Origin: Vibrio sp. Hep-1b-8
Lineage (GTDB): Bacteria > Pseudomonadota > Gammaproteobacteria > Enterobacterales > Vibrionaceae
Direction: 5' to 3'
Assembly (NCBI RefSeq): GCF_006124995.1
Contig: NZ_QEWN01000021.1
Coordinates: 1 to 34,183 of the forward strand
Length of the DNA stretch: 34,183 nucleotides
Made by a program: the position numbers and the translations under genes. Under the pieces are notes generated by a model. The model ran no database searches and was not told where the DNA came from. It saw only the letters and a list, made by a program, of their open reading frames with translations. Below, one piece after another: positions 23,935 to 32,050 of this stretch. Positions within the stretch are counted from its first letter, which is position 1. Each line of letters starts with the position of its first letter.

Positions 23935-26900
23935 ATGTCTCTATTGTTAAATATATTTTTTCTACTAGCTAGCGTGTCATTGATTAATACCGCTTATGCC
24001 GCCTCTATGGACCCAATGTCACAGGAGGATTATCAGTACATAGAAAGCCTAGGAGATGTGAATATCGCTGTGCTGTCCGAAAAAGGGCGGCCAGTTTATC
24101 CGACATCTGGACACGGTGAGTTTTATAACCTTAACGTGACCTATCTGAAAAAAATTGCCAATGAACTCGGTCTGAAGATCGAATTTGTCGAGTTTGAAAA
24201 TACCTCGCAAGTGATGTCTGCTCTGTATGCAAAGGAAGCGGACTTGATACTCGATTTTAACGATAAAGCGATTAAAGATAAGCAAGGATTGTTCTACTCA
24301 GCACCTATATTTAAAAGCACAGTTGCCTATTGGAGTAATAGTTATGTTGACCAAGAAAACTTAGAAAAGCGACCATGGGTGTGCGTTGTTGGAACGGTAT
24401 ATTGTAATATTTTGGATAGCCGTGGAATAGAGAATGTGACTCGCGTGGCTAACTTTAGACAGGGTACGCAAAGTGTTCTCAAGAGTGACGATAAGATATT
24501 TATTGATAGCTATATTAGCTTTGCCGAGTATCTGAACGCGACAGATAATGTCTCCAGCTCTATTTCAACGCCTCCTTGGGGAGGATTTGTTTACGCGCAG
24601 ATTGTTTCACTCGACGAAAACAAGCGTCTAGTCGAGATCATCAATAAGATTATCAAGCGTTCGATTGAAAGTGATCACCTCATAAACAGCATCAGTCCTT
24701 ATTATTTTTCGGACATGATTAATAGGGCATTTCGTAATAGCAATTACAGCAATATCATCAAGTACTCATTCGACGACGATACGTTTCCTCTACTTTTTAG
24801 GAATCAAGATGGAAGTCTTTCTGGCTATCTCAAGGATGTTCTAGACCTGATATCATCAAGGACGACGCTCGAATTTGAGTATGTTCCCTTAAGGCAGTCT
24901 GTGTCAACTTACGATATGCTGGCGTCAAATGAGATTGATCTCGTCCCTTACTCATCGATAACCATGGGCTCCAACGAGAGTGTTGAGTTTACCGACACCT
25001 TCATGTCGTTTACTTATTACACTGTCAGCCTCGCACATTCGGCTGAACCCAAAAAAGAGTCGAAAGGCGTTCTGTTATCTGAAAGCAAAAAGCATGTTGA
25101 CGTTAAAAATCAGTTATTTGGCGAGAGCACCAAAGTGTTTAGGGATTCTAAAAAAATCCTAAGGGCGTTAGAAACGGGTGAGATTGACATCGCTTACATA
25201 CGTGAAGATATCATTGAGATGATTATATCGTCTCATGCTGACGACGAGTACTTTGTCGATCGTACCAAACCGATTGTCGTGAATCTGGCAATGGCCGTTT
25301 CGTCAGATAAGCTTTCACTCATTAATGTGCTGAACAGCATTTTCAGAACCTGGGATCAAAACGAATTAAACAAAATTAAGAATTCCTATGACCCGTTTAA
25401 TGTCGTCTATGGCTATGAAGAAAAATACCTCTATCAGGTGACGTTTGGTTTTGTGTTTGTCTTTCTGTTTAGCGTCGTGATTTTCTATTTGTTGCAGAAG
25501 AATATGAAGCTCAACGTTATCATCAAGGAAAAAGATGCCGCTGCAACGAGAATCGAAAATGAGTTTTTAAACTCTGTGATTCGTCAGATCCCTTCAATTG
25601 TTTTTATCTACGACGGCAGATCCAATATCCGCTACACAAACTGCAGCAAATATTTGAGTAATGAGTGTAATGCTTGCCACATTTCCGAAAGCGGTATGGG
25701 CTACAAAAATAAGAAAGTATTTGACGACATGTTCCACAATGATCTGACGATCAGTGATGTTTGCCGCACATATAACTGTCCGCTAGACATGGAAATGATG
25801 GAGTATGTCAGTAAGAAAATCACGCTCAACGACAAGGAATACATCCTAACGGTCATTAATGATATTACCGAGAAAAACCAACGAGAAAACGATCTGAAGA
25901 ATGCCAAGAAAAAGGCGGAATCGGCGATTCAGGCACGCGATAAGTTTCTCGCCTCGATGACGCATGAGCTAAGAACGCCAATCGCTGGCATGGTCGGGTT
26001 GATTGAAATGCTAGGGGCAAAAATCGAAGATGAAGAGGAAACTTTGCTCATTAACAACATCTCGTCATCAGCAAGACAACTGAATGTTCTGGTGAATGAT
26101 ATTCTGGATTTCTCGAAGCTGGAGGCTGACCAACTCAAGCTTTCCCCTTTTGATTGTGATGTCTTGCGAGAGACCAGTGAGGTTCTGCGCGTCCACAAAA
26201 TTGCCGCAGATAAGAAAGGCATCCGCCTACACTATGACTTTAAACCTACCAATGTCAGGTTGGTCTCTATTGATGGTCTCAGGTATTCGCAAATACTTAA
26301 CAACCTCCTGTCCAATGCGATTAAATTTACCGATATAGGCACGGTGACATTAGAAGTTGAACTCAGCGATACATCAATTAACTTTTTGGTGACAGATACT
26401 GGCTGTGGTATGTCGACAAAAGTTCTTGCCACTGTGTTTAGTCCATTTGTTCAAGCGGATAGCTCAATTGCACGGAAGTACGGTGGCACTGGGTTAGGTT
26501 TGTCCATTGTTTCTGAGTTGGTCGAACTCATGAATGGGCAACTTAATGTTGAGAGTATTGAAAATCTTGGTACTAAGATGTCGGTTTCGCTACCGCATCA
26601 GCTCGTTAGCACCTACAAAGGACAGCTCAGCAGCTTGGATATTCAGTTCGGTGACGTGAGTGACAACATCAAAGAGTGGGTCGCTATCTGGTCGACGCTA
26701 ACCGGCTACCGAGAGTTAGAAATTCCAGATAAGGGACACAGCATTCTGATCACTTCTGACTACAGCAATGTCGACAGTGAGATACCTTTCGAAAGACGTA
26801 TTGTCTTCAAGGATGGTGTTGAGGGGTTTAAGCAAGTGGAGCAACAACAGATTGTTTTGTCTAATTCGCCGATATTTCCAGACTTACTATTTGAATGCTT

Positions 26901-27666
26901 GTATCAGCATACAGAAAAAGCCTCGACATTAACGCCCTTAAGATTCGAGCAATTGCAAGGAACGGTACTCGTTGCGGAAGATAACCCTATCAACCAACTT
27001 GTGATTCGTAAGCAGCTAGAGCAGTTGGGGCTGACGGTCAATATGGTTGACGATGGTGAAGCCGCTTACCACGCGATCATGGAGCATCCTGATGGCTTTG
27101 ATCTACTTATTACGGATTGCCATATGCCCAATATGGATGGGTTCGAACTCTCTAGCAAACTGCGCAATGAAGCCAATCTAGATAAACACCTAACCATTAT
27201 TGGCTGTACAGCAGAGGATTCGAGCATTGTTCGAAGTAAGTCTAATGAATCGGGGTTCGATCATATCTTGTTCAAACCTTATGGAATAGAGAAACTAAGG
27301 AATCTATTGGAGGCATGCTTGTTAGATAATGGAACTAAAATCGCCCCTATCACGCACTGGTTAGACAAATATAGTGAAGAGGAGGTTGAGCAATTAAGGA
27401 AGATTTCGGTAGCGTGCCTATCAAGCGATCTCAAGTTATTAGAAGAGCAGCAAGAGGATATACCCGCGCTCCAGAAAACGGTACACAAGATCAAAGGTGG
27501 TGCGTTAAGTTTGGGCATCGATGATCTTGCCAAGATTATTTACAAGGTAGAACGCTCGATTAAAGAAGGGAGAAAAGTCGAGCTTAAGTCACAGCTAGAG
27601 ATTCTGGCCGATGTAATGCAGAAAAACATTGCGCTTATCGAGAACTATCAAAGGTCGAAGAAATGA
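23935..27666 (+). CDS. Hybrid sensor kinase, EvgS/RocS type, with Cys-rich PAS
   Basis: A 1243-aa membrane kinase. Order: signal peptide (1-23), two SBP_bac_3-like periplasmic domains (about 30-240 and 265-490), TM (about 503-522), PAS (about 545-655), HisKA with H677 in MTHELRTPIAG, ATPase (NNLLSNAIKFT, DTGCGMS, GGTGLGLSIV), a poorly conserved segment (about 890-1005, perhaps a worn receiver), receiver with D1061 in ITDCHMPNMDG, and HPt with H1184 in VHKIKGGALSLG. The PAS carries C570, C578-xx-C581-H582, C610 and C615, unusual for this family and suggestive of redox or metal binding. The downstream receiver-EAL gene overlaps by 4 bases. Architecture matches EvgS, BvgS and P. aeruginosa RocS1. 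AAGG at 23923-23926 is 8 bases before the ATG. Confidence 0.93.
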   Translation: MSLLLNIFFLLASVSLINTAYAASMDPMSQEDYQYIESLGDVNIAVLSEKGRPVYPTSGHGEFYNLNVTYLKKIANELGLKIEFVEFENTSQVMSALYAKEADLILDFNDKAIKDKQGLFYSAPIFKSTVAYWSNSYVDQENLEKRPWVCVVGTVYCNILDSRGIENVTRVANFRQGTQSVLKSDDKIFIDSYISFAEYLNATDNVSSSISTPPWGGFVYAQIVSLDENKRLVEIINKIIKRSIESDHLINSISPYYFSDMINRAFRNSNYSNIIKYSFDDDTFPLLFRNQDGSLSGYLKDVLDLISSRTTLEFEYVPLRQSVSTYDMLASNEIDLVPYSSITMGSNESVEFTDTFMSFTYYTVSLAHSAEPKKESKGVLLSESKKHVDVKNQLFGESTKVFRDSKKILRALETGEIDIAYIREDIIEMIISSHADDEYFVDRTKPIVVNLAMAVSSDKLSLINVLNSIFRTWDQNELNKIKNSYDPFNVVYGYEEKYLYQVTFGFVFVFLFSVVIFYLLQKNMKLNVIIKEKDAAATRIENEFLNSVIRQIPSIVFIYDGRSNIRYTNCSKYLSNECNACHISESGMGYKNKKVFDDMFHNDLTISDVCRTYNCPLDMEMMEYVSKKITLNDKEYILTVINDITEKNQRENDLKNAKKKAESAIQARDKFLASMTHELRTPIAGMVGLIEMLGAKIEDEEETLLINNISSSARQLNVLVNDILDFSKLEADQLKLSPFDCDVLRETSEVLRVHKIAADKKGIRLHYDFKPTNVRLVSIDGLRYSQILNNLLSNAIKFTDIGTVTLEVELSDTSINFLVTDTGCGMSTKVLATVFSPFVQADSSIARKYGGTGLGLSIVSELVELMNGQLNVESIENLGTKMSVSLPHQLVSTYKGQLSSLDIQFGDVSDNIKEWVAIWSTLTGYRELEIPDKGHSILITSDYSNVDSEIPFERRIVFKDGVEGFKQVEQQQIVLSNSPIFPDLLFECLYQHTEKASTLTPLRFEQLQGTVLVAEDNPINQLVIRKQLEQLGLTVNMVDDGEAAYHAIMEHPDGFDLLITDCHMPNMDGFELSSKLRNEANLDKHLTIIGCTAEDSSIVRSKSNESGFDHILFKPYGIEKLRNLLEACLLDNGTKIAPITHWLDKYSEEEVEQLRKISVACLSSDLKLLEEQQEDIPALQKTVHKIKGGALSLGIDDLAKIIYKVERSIKEGRKVELKSQLEILADVMQKNIALIENYQRSKK

Positions 27667-28814
27667 ACATACTTATCCTTGACGATAGTCCTCTAGAGCT
27701 TATCTTACTTGGCTACAAACTGAAAAATATTGGCTGCAAGAATGTCCACTCTGCGACTTCGGTAGAGAAGGCTATGGCGTTACTAAGCAGGATCCAATTC
27801 GACTTAATCATTAGTGACCTCGACTTGCCTGATAAAGACGGACTGATGTTTTTATCGGAGCTAAAGAAAAACCATTATAACAATGCTGTGTGTATCTCCA
27901 GCTGTGTTGATGAAGGCATTATTGCTTTAGCGAGCAAGATGGCGACAACTCTTGGTCTTAATGTGGTCGGAACCTTAGTTAAACCTGTCTATGAAGATAG
28001 CCTGTGTAATCTTATACAGATGACAAGTGAGTTATTGTCTTGCGCACCAGTGAAAAAGGACCTCGATTTCTCTATAAATGAAGTCTTATATGGTTTAGAG
28101 AACGAACAATTTCACAATGTTTATCAGCCGCAAGTTTGTTTTAAGACGAACAAGCTTATTGGGTTCGAAGTATTGGTGCGCTGGCAGCATCCCCTCAAAG
28201 GAACACTGACCCCCAACTACTTTATCCCGCTACTAGAAACGAACCAACACACGGACTTGCTTCTTGATGCCGTCATGAATCGACTCAAAGTGGATTTTGT
28301 CTATATTCCTGATGGTATGAAAATATCCATAAATCTGACCGCAGACAACTTTATGGAACCCGACCTCGTCGACAAATTGGTTAGCATGGTAGATGAAGTC
28401 GGCATGGACATATCTCTATTGACCCTTGAAATCACGGAAAGCCAAATTTTTCAGCCATCGACAACAATGCTAAGTAACATCGCTCGGCTGAGGATGCTCG
28501 GTGTAAAAATATCCATCGATGACTTTGGCACTGGTTACTCCAGCTTCGGTAATCTCGTGGACATCCCGTTTACTGAACTCAAGATCGATCGCCAATTTAC
28601 TAAGCGTTACTTTTCGGACTTGAAGTCGAGGCATATCGTCGATTTAACGACAGAACTGTGCCGCAGAACCGAAATAATAGTTGTCGCGGAAGGGGTAGAA
28701 ACAAAAGAAGAATTTGAAGCACTGCGTATGTTAGGCGTGGATGTCTGCCAAGGTTTTTACATTGGCAGGCCATTAGCGATTGAAAAACTCAAATCGTTTA
28801 AAGTTCTTAGCTAA
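27663..28814 (+). CDS. Receiver-EAL phosphodiesterase, RocR-like
   Basis: A 383-aa cytoplasmic c-di-GMP phosphodiesterase. The receiver (1-120) has D7-D8, phospho-acceptor D52 in ISDLDLPDKDG and K107 in TLVKPVY. The EAL domain (about 140-380) shows E169-V-L-VRW (EVL in place of EAL), LEITES, IDDFGTGYSSF, KIDRQF, AEGVET and QGFYIGRP, so the metal and catalytic residues appear complete and activity is likely. Length and domain order match P. aeruginosa RocR (392 aa); unlike V. cholerae VieA it lacks a C-terminal HTH. It overlaps the hybrid kinase stop by 4 bases (ATGA), so the two are co-translated. A receiver on the enzyme lets the kinase switch c-di-GMP breakdown. Confidence 0.93.
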   Translation: MNILILDDSPLELILLGYKLKNIGCKNVHSATSVEKAMALLSRIQFDLIISDLDLPDKDGLMFLSELKKNHYNNAVCISSCVDEGIIALASKMATTLGLNVVGTLVKPVYEDSLCNLIQMTSELLSCAPVKKDLDFSINEVLYGLENEQFHNVYQPQVCFKTNKLIGFEVLVRWQHPLKGTLTPNYFIPLLETNQHTDLLLDAVMNRLKVDFVYIPDGMKISINLTADNFMEPDLVDKLVSMVDEVGMDISLLTLEITESQIFQPSTTMLSNIARLRMLGVKISIDDFGTGYSSFGNLVDIPFTELKIDRQFTKRYFSDLKSRHIVDLTTELCRRTEIIVVAEGVETKEEFEALRMLGVDVCQGFYIGRPLAIEKLKSFKVLS

Positions 28815-28832
28815 GCCTATCTAAGGTAAGTT

Positions 28833-28872
28833 TGATTCTCATCGCTCTATATGGCTGGCGGCGAGAATCAAC
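28833..28872. repeat. Inverted repeat between convergent regulators
   Basis: TTGATTCTC (28833-28841) and GAGAATCAA (28864-28872) form a perfect 9-bp stem with a 22-base loop. No T-run follows on either strand, so a terminator role is unsure. Confidence 0.45.
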
Positions 28873-28955
28873 CCATAGCGTCGTTATCCCGTCATTTGAA
28901 ATGCATGCGTATATAACTCAACCAATGGCTGAGCTGATTAGGGGGAGGGGAGTTA

Positions 28956-29546
28956 TTAAGAGATGGAACCTTGGAAGGAGATTATTTCGATAATGGAATT
29001 GGCATTGTATTTATTTAATATTCTAGATTTGTAAGTACTTACCGTTTTATTGCTCAAAGAGAGAAGTTCAGATATTTTTTTATTAGAGTATCCTTTCGCC
29101 AAATAGGACAACACCAACGCCTCTCGGGCAGATAGGTTCGAAGTTTTTTGGGCAGGTATTGCTACACTGGATTCGAACGCGTCTTTGCCCTGACTGACGA
29201 GTAATATCGCAGCTCGAATTGTCTTTATATCTTGCGTTTTGTACACCAATCCATTGGCTCGGTTGGTACGAGCGATCTGCGAGTACATTTTTGAATTACA
29301 TGAAGATATGAACAATATTGCACCTTCAAAACCCAGTGAGCGCAATCTTTTGGCATAGTCGATGCCGCTACCGTTGCTGATTTCAGTATCCAAAATCACA
29401 GTTTCGATACGTTTGCTGCGTATGACCTGGCTCGATTTCGCTGCGCAGCTCTCTTTGTATACAGTACAGTTTGGGTAGATGGTTCTAATTAAACTTTCTA
29501 ACGCTTTTTGAAATAATGGTTGAGCATCTATTAATAGGAAATTCAT
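28956..29546 (-). CDS. LuxR-type response regulator (BvgA/RocA-like), unusual receiver
   Basis: A 196-aa protein. The receiver has D7 in LIDAQPLF, but the second acidic residue is Ala8 and the usual His is Gln; the phospho-acceptor Asp is in TVILDTEISNG and the Lys in VYKTQD. The C-terminal LuxR HTH is LSAREALVLSYLAKGYSNKKISELLSLSNKTVSTYK. BvgA, EvgA and RocA1 have the same layout and are the outputs of BvgS/EvgS/RocS-type kinases, so this is the probable output of the hybrid kinase encoded convergently. Loss of one acidic residue should weaken Mg binding. AAGGA lies 10 bases before the ATG. Two terminator-like hairpins are upstream. Confidence 0.87.
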   Translation of the reverse strand: MNFLLIDAQPLFQKALESLIRTIYPNCTVYKESCAAKSSQVIRSKRIETVILDTEISNGSGIDYAKRLRSLGFEGAILFISSCNSKMYSQIARTNRANGLVYKTQDIKTIRAAILLVSQGKDAFESSVAIPAQKTSNLSAREALVLSYLAKGYSNKKISELLSLSNKTVSTYKSRILNKYNANSIIEIISFQGSIS

Positions 29547-29582
29547 TTTGCAAAAAATCCTTATTCACTATTATTTTTACTA

Positions 29583-29652
29583 AAAAAATAGCTCGCCTAG
29601 CAGGGAGGCCGTTTAGCGAGCTTAAAACGTGAAAGCTATTGGGTACTTTCAC
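29583..29652 (-). terminator. Tandem terminator-like hairpins upstream of the LuxR-type gene
   Basis: On the minus strand, hairpin one pairs GTGAAAG with CTTTCAC (29646-29652 and 29629-29635) and is followed by GTTTT. Hairpin two pairs AGCTCGC with GCGAGCT (29616-29622 and 29590-29596) and is followed by a run of seven T (29582-29588). Both read into the start of the LuxR-type gene, so they either end an unseen minus-strand RNA or form an attenuator. Confidence 0.6.
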
Positions 29653-29956
29653 AAACTGAATATCTTTTTAGATACTAGTAAGAACGTGATAGGCTTTTGT
29701 AACAATAGTGAATCAATAGTGTTTTTATTAAGATTTATATGAATAAGCGTTAATATCGTTTTGTCAATTTCGCTACATTTCATTTTTGTGTTTTGTATAA
29801 AAAGCACTCTTTGAGGTGACTGTCCTAATAAAAATAGTGAGCTCGGAAGCTCGTTTATGCGCCGCTAATATTGTGGTTGAATCAATATAGCTAACACCCT
29901 CGCGCCAAATAGCATAAGATACACGGCCTTTAGCCAGTATTGAGCCACTCATTGTA
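29653..29956 (+). other. Intergenic region before the DEAD-box helicase
   Basis: About 300 bases without a gene. It holds GGTGACTGTCCT (29815-29826), also present at 31884-31895, and a small hairpin GAGCT/AGCTC (29839-29852). This long AT-rich leader may carry the helicase 5' UTR. No promoter was assigned. Confidence 0.4.
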
Positions 29957-31207
29957 ATGATAGATAAAACACAGCAAACGACTTTTGCCGACCTTGGCCT
30001 GACTTCAACCCTAGTCGAGCGACTAGATGAATTAGAATATCACCAGCCAACTCCAATCCAATCGCATGCCATTCCTCATGTGCTTAATGGAAGAGATATC
30101 ATTGGTGGTGCCAACACGGGATCTGGAAAAACTGCCGCGTTTTCGTTGCCAATTCTGCAAAAGATTCTTGAGCAAGATTCCTCAAATCCTCGTCGTGGTA
30201 ATTTTGTTTCTCACCTGATTCTAGTTCCAACCCGTGAGTTGGCGTCTCAGGTGGCCTATAGTGTAAAATCATATTCATATCATCTTAGAGATAAGATCAA
30301 AACAGTCGCTGTATTTGGTGGTGTATCAGTAAACCCACAAATGCTCGCACTTCGTGGTGGTAGTGACATTATCGTTGCGACTCCGGGTCGACTACTTGAT
30401 CTGATCTCGAGTAACGCTATCAAGCTAGACCAAGTAAAAACGCTCGTTCTCGACGAAGCCGATCGTATGCTGAGCCTTGGATTTACCGACGAGCTAAATA
30501 AGATTCTTGATCTACTACCAAAGAACAAACAGACCTTGCTCTTCTCTGCGACTTTTCCTGAAAAAGTAACGACTTTGGCTCAGCACTTGCTCAGTGACCC
30601 AATTGAAATTCAACTTCAAAGCGCTGAAGCGAGTACTTTGGTCCAGCGTGTATTTAGCGTGAACAAGGGTCAAAAGACAGCAGTACTTGCACATCTCATT
30701 AAACAGCATCAGTGGCGACAGACATTGATTTTTGTTAATGCTAAAAATGCTTGCAACCATCTGGCTCAAAAACTATCGAAACGTGGCATCACCGCCGAGG
30801 TTTTCCATGGTGACAAAGGACAAGGAGCGCGCACGCGTGTTCTTGACGGCTTTAAGTCAGGCGAGATTCAAGTACTTATCGCTACCGATATTGCCGCGCG
30901 TGGTCTGGATATAGAAAAGTTACCAGTGGTCATCAACTTCGATCTTCCGCGTAGTCCTGCCGACTATATGCATCGAATTGGACGTAGTGGTCGTGCAGGT
31001 GAAGTCGGTTTAGGCTTATCTCTGATTGATTACGATGATTATCACCATTTTAAAGTGATCGAAAAGAAGAATAAGTTCCAACTTGAACGTGAACAGGTAG
31101 AAGGTTTTGAGGTGGAAGACGACCAGAGTGAAGCGTATTTTCAACCGATGAAACCGCGTGCAAAGCCAGCCGGAACAGGAAAAAAGAGCAAAAAGCGTAA
31201 GCAGTAA
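29957..31207 (+). CDS. DEAD-box RNA helicase
   Basis: A 416-aa ATP-dependent RNA helicase. Motifs in order: Q motif (YHQPTPIQ), I (GSGKT), Ia (PTRELA), Ib (TPGRLLD), II (DEAD), III (SAT), IV (LIFVNAK), V (ATDIAARGLD), VI (HRIGRSGRAG). A short basic tail (RAKPAGTGKKSKKRKQ) ends the protein. Length and spacing fit the RhlE subgroup of gamma-proteobacteria, which acts in ribosome assembly and RNA remodelling, often at low temperature. The ATG at 29957 has no strong ribosome site, so the start is the least certain part. Confidence 0.93.
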   Translation: MIDKTQQTTFADLGLTSTLVERLDELEYHQPTPIQSHAIPHVLNGRDIIGGANTGSGKTAAFSLPILQKILEQDSSNPRRGNFVSHLILVPTRELASQVAYSVKSYSYHLRDKIKTVAVFGGVSVNPQMLALRGGSDIIVATPGRLLDLISSNAIKLDQVKTLVLDEADRMLSLGFTDELNKILDLLPKNKQTLLFSATFPEKVTTLAQHLLSDPIEIQLQSAEASTLVQRVFSVNKGQKTAVLAHLIKQHQWRQTLIFVNAKNACNHLAQKLSKRGITAEVFHGDKGQGARTRVLDGFKSGEIQVLIATDIAARGLDIEKLPVVINFDLPRSPADYMHRIGRSGRAGEVGLGLSLIDYDDYHHFKVIEKKNKFQLEREQVEGFEVEDDQSEAYFQPMKPRAKPAGTGKKSKKRKQ

Positions 31208-31263
31208 CTAGTAGGTAACTGGATAAGAGGGCTATCAGCTCACCTATCCACTTGCGATTTTTT

Positions 31264-31295
31264 AGAGCCTCATTTGAAAGGTCAAATGGGGCTCT
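31264..31295. repeat. Long hairpin between helicase and VF530 genes
   Basis: Arms 31264-31277 and 31282-31295 pair at 14 positions (one G-T), loop AAGG. Six T lie before the hairpin on the plus strand, so it does not have the order of a normal terminator on either strand. It sits between two convergent genes and may still end transcripts. Confidence 0.5.
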
Positions 31296-31316
31296 ATTGC
31301 CAATTCACGCGTTGTA

Positions 31317-31730
31317 TTACCGGCGTGAAGGACGTCCTCTAGGGGAGCGCTGTTTAAATGCAGAGGCTGCTTTGGCCTGTGATTTAAGAATAGAATCAAC
31401 CGTTAGCTGCATTGGCTCTTTAGGCTCAAGCCCATGAGGAAAAGTACGAGCTCTTGGTGGTAGGTCATATTCCTCTGCACTCGCTCTTGGCATACGCTTA
31501 AAACGATATAGGTAAAAGTTCTCTAATTTTTCTCTTGCCCATTCAGTCTTCTTTAAATACTTTACGCTACTTGCAATCGAAGGTTTGGTATTGAAGCAGT
31601 TAAAGCGCATTGCTGCATCTAGAATGTCCCATCCATAAAAATCCACCAACTCCTGCAACATTGTTTCTAGCTTTAGCCCGTGCAGTGGGTTGTTTTGTTG
31701 CAGTTCGATTCTTTCTTCGTCAGTCATCAT
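31317..31730 (-). CDS. VF530-family DNA-binding protein (DUF2132)
   Basis: A 137-aa protein. Residues about 13-75 match the VF530 family, first solved from Vibrio fischeri: NNPLHGLKLETMLQELVDFYGW, NCFNTKPSIASSVKYLKKTEWAREKLENFYL. The fold is a small helical DNA-binding domain. Usual members end near residue 85; here a Pro/Arg-rich tail of about 60 residues (PPRARTFPHG, RSPRGRPSRR) follows. Role unknown beyond DNA binding reported for the family. The start MMTDEE could be at either Met. Confidence 0.88.
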   Translation of the reverse strand: MMTDEERIELQQNNPLHGLKLETMLQELVDFYGWDILDAAMRFNCFNTKPSIASSVKYLKKTEWAREKLENFYLYRFKRMPRASAEEYDLPPRARTFPHGLEPKEPMQLTVDSILKSQAKAASAFKQRSPRGRPSRR

Positions 31731-32050
31731 TTAATTTTTGGGTCTCATTCTTTAAAGGGCTGAGTTTAACAAAGTATCTACCGCAGAGATATCTATAGAA
31801 AAATATTTTCAATACAAGCCATAGAAGCCCAACAATAGCAGGACGGGCACGAGTAAATCACTCACCGTGATTTCATTCTTTGGGGTGACTGTCCTCTTTA
31901 CCGGTCCTCTTTACCGTTTTACCCTTTACCGCGTGAATGGTAGCCATGATTTCTTGTTTGAGGGTGAAAAGGTTACCATTTTAATACAAGTTCTCCATGT
32001 TGGAGTCACGACCAAAAATCAAAACAGAGATAAGATTTATATAAAGTGGG
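31731..32050. repeat. Intergenic region with a short tandem repeat and a shared 12-mer
   Basis: About 320 bases without a gene. GTCCTCTTTACCG occurs twice in tandem (31891-31903, 31904-31916), followed by a partial third copy (CCCTTTACCG). It overlaps GGTGACTGTCCT (31884-31895), the same 12-mer as at 29815-29826. Such stretches may be remnants of a small mobile or REP-type element. Confidence 0.5.

Noticed and set aside
31252..31437. 61-codon plus-strand frame across the VF530 gene end
   Set aside because: It overlaps the VF530-family gene on the other strand, which has clear family similarity; the plus-strand frame has none.
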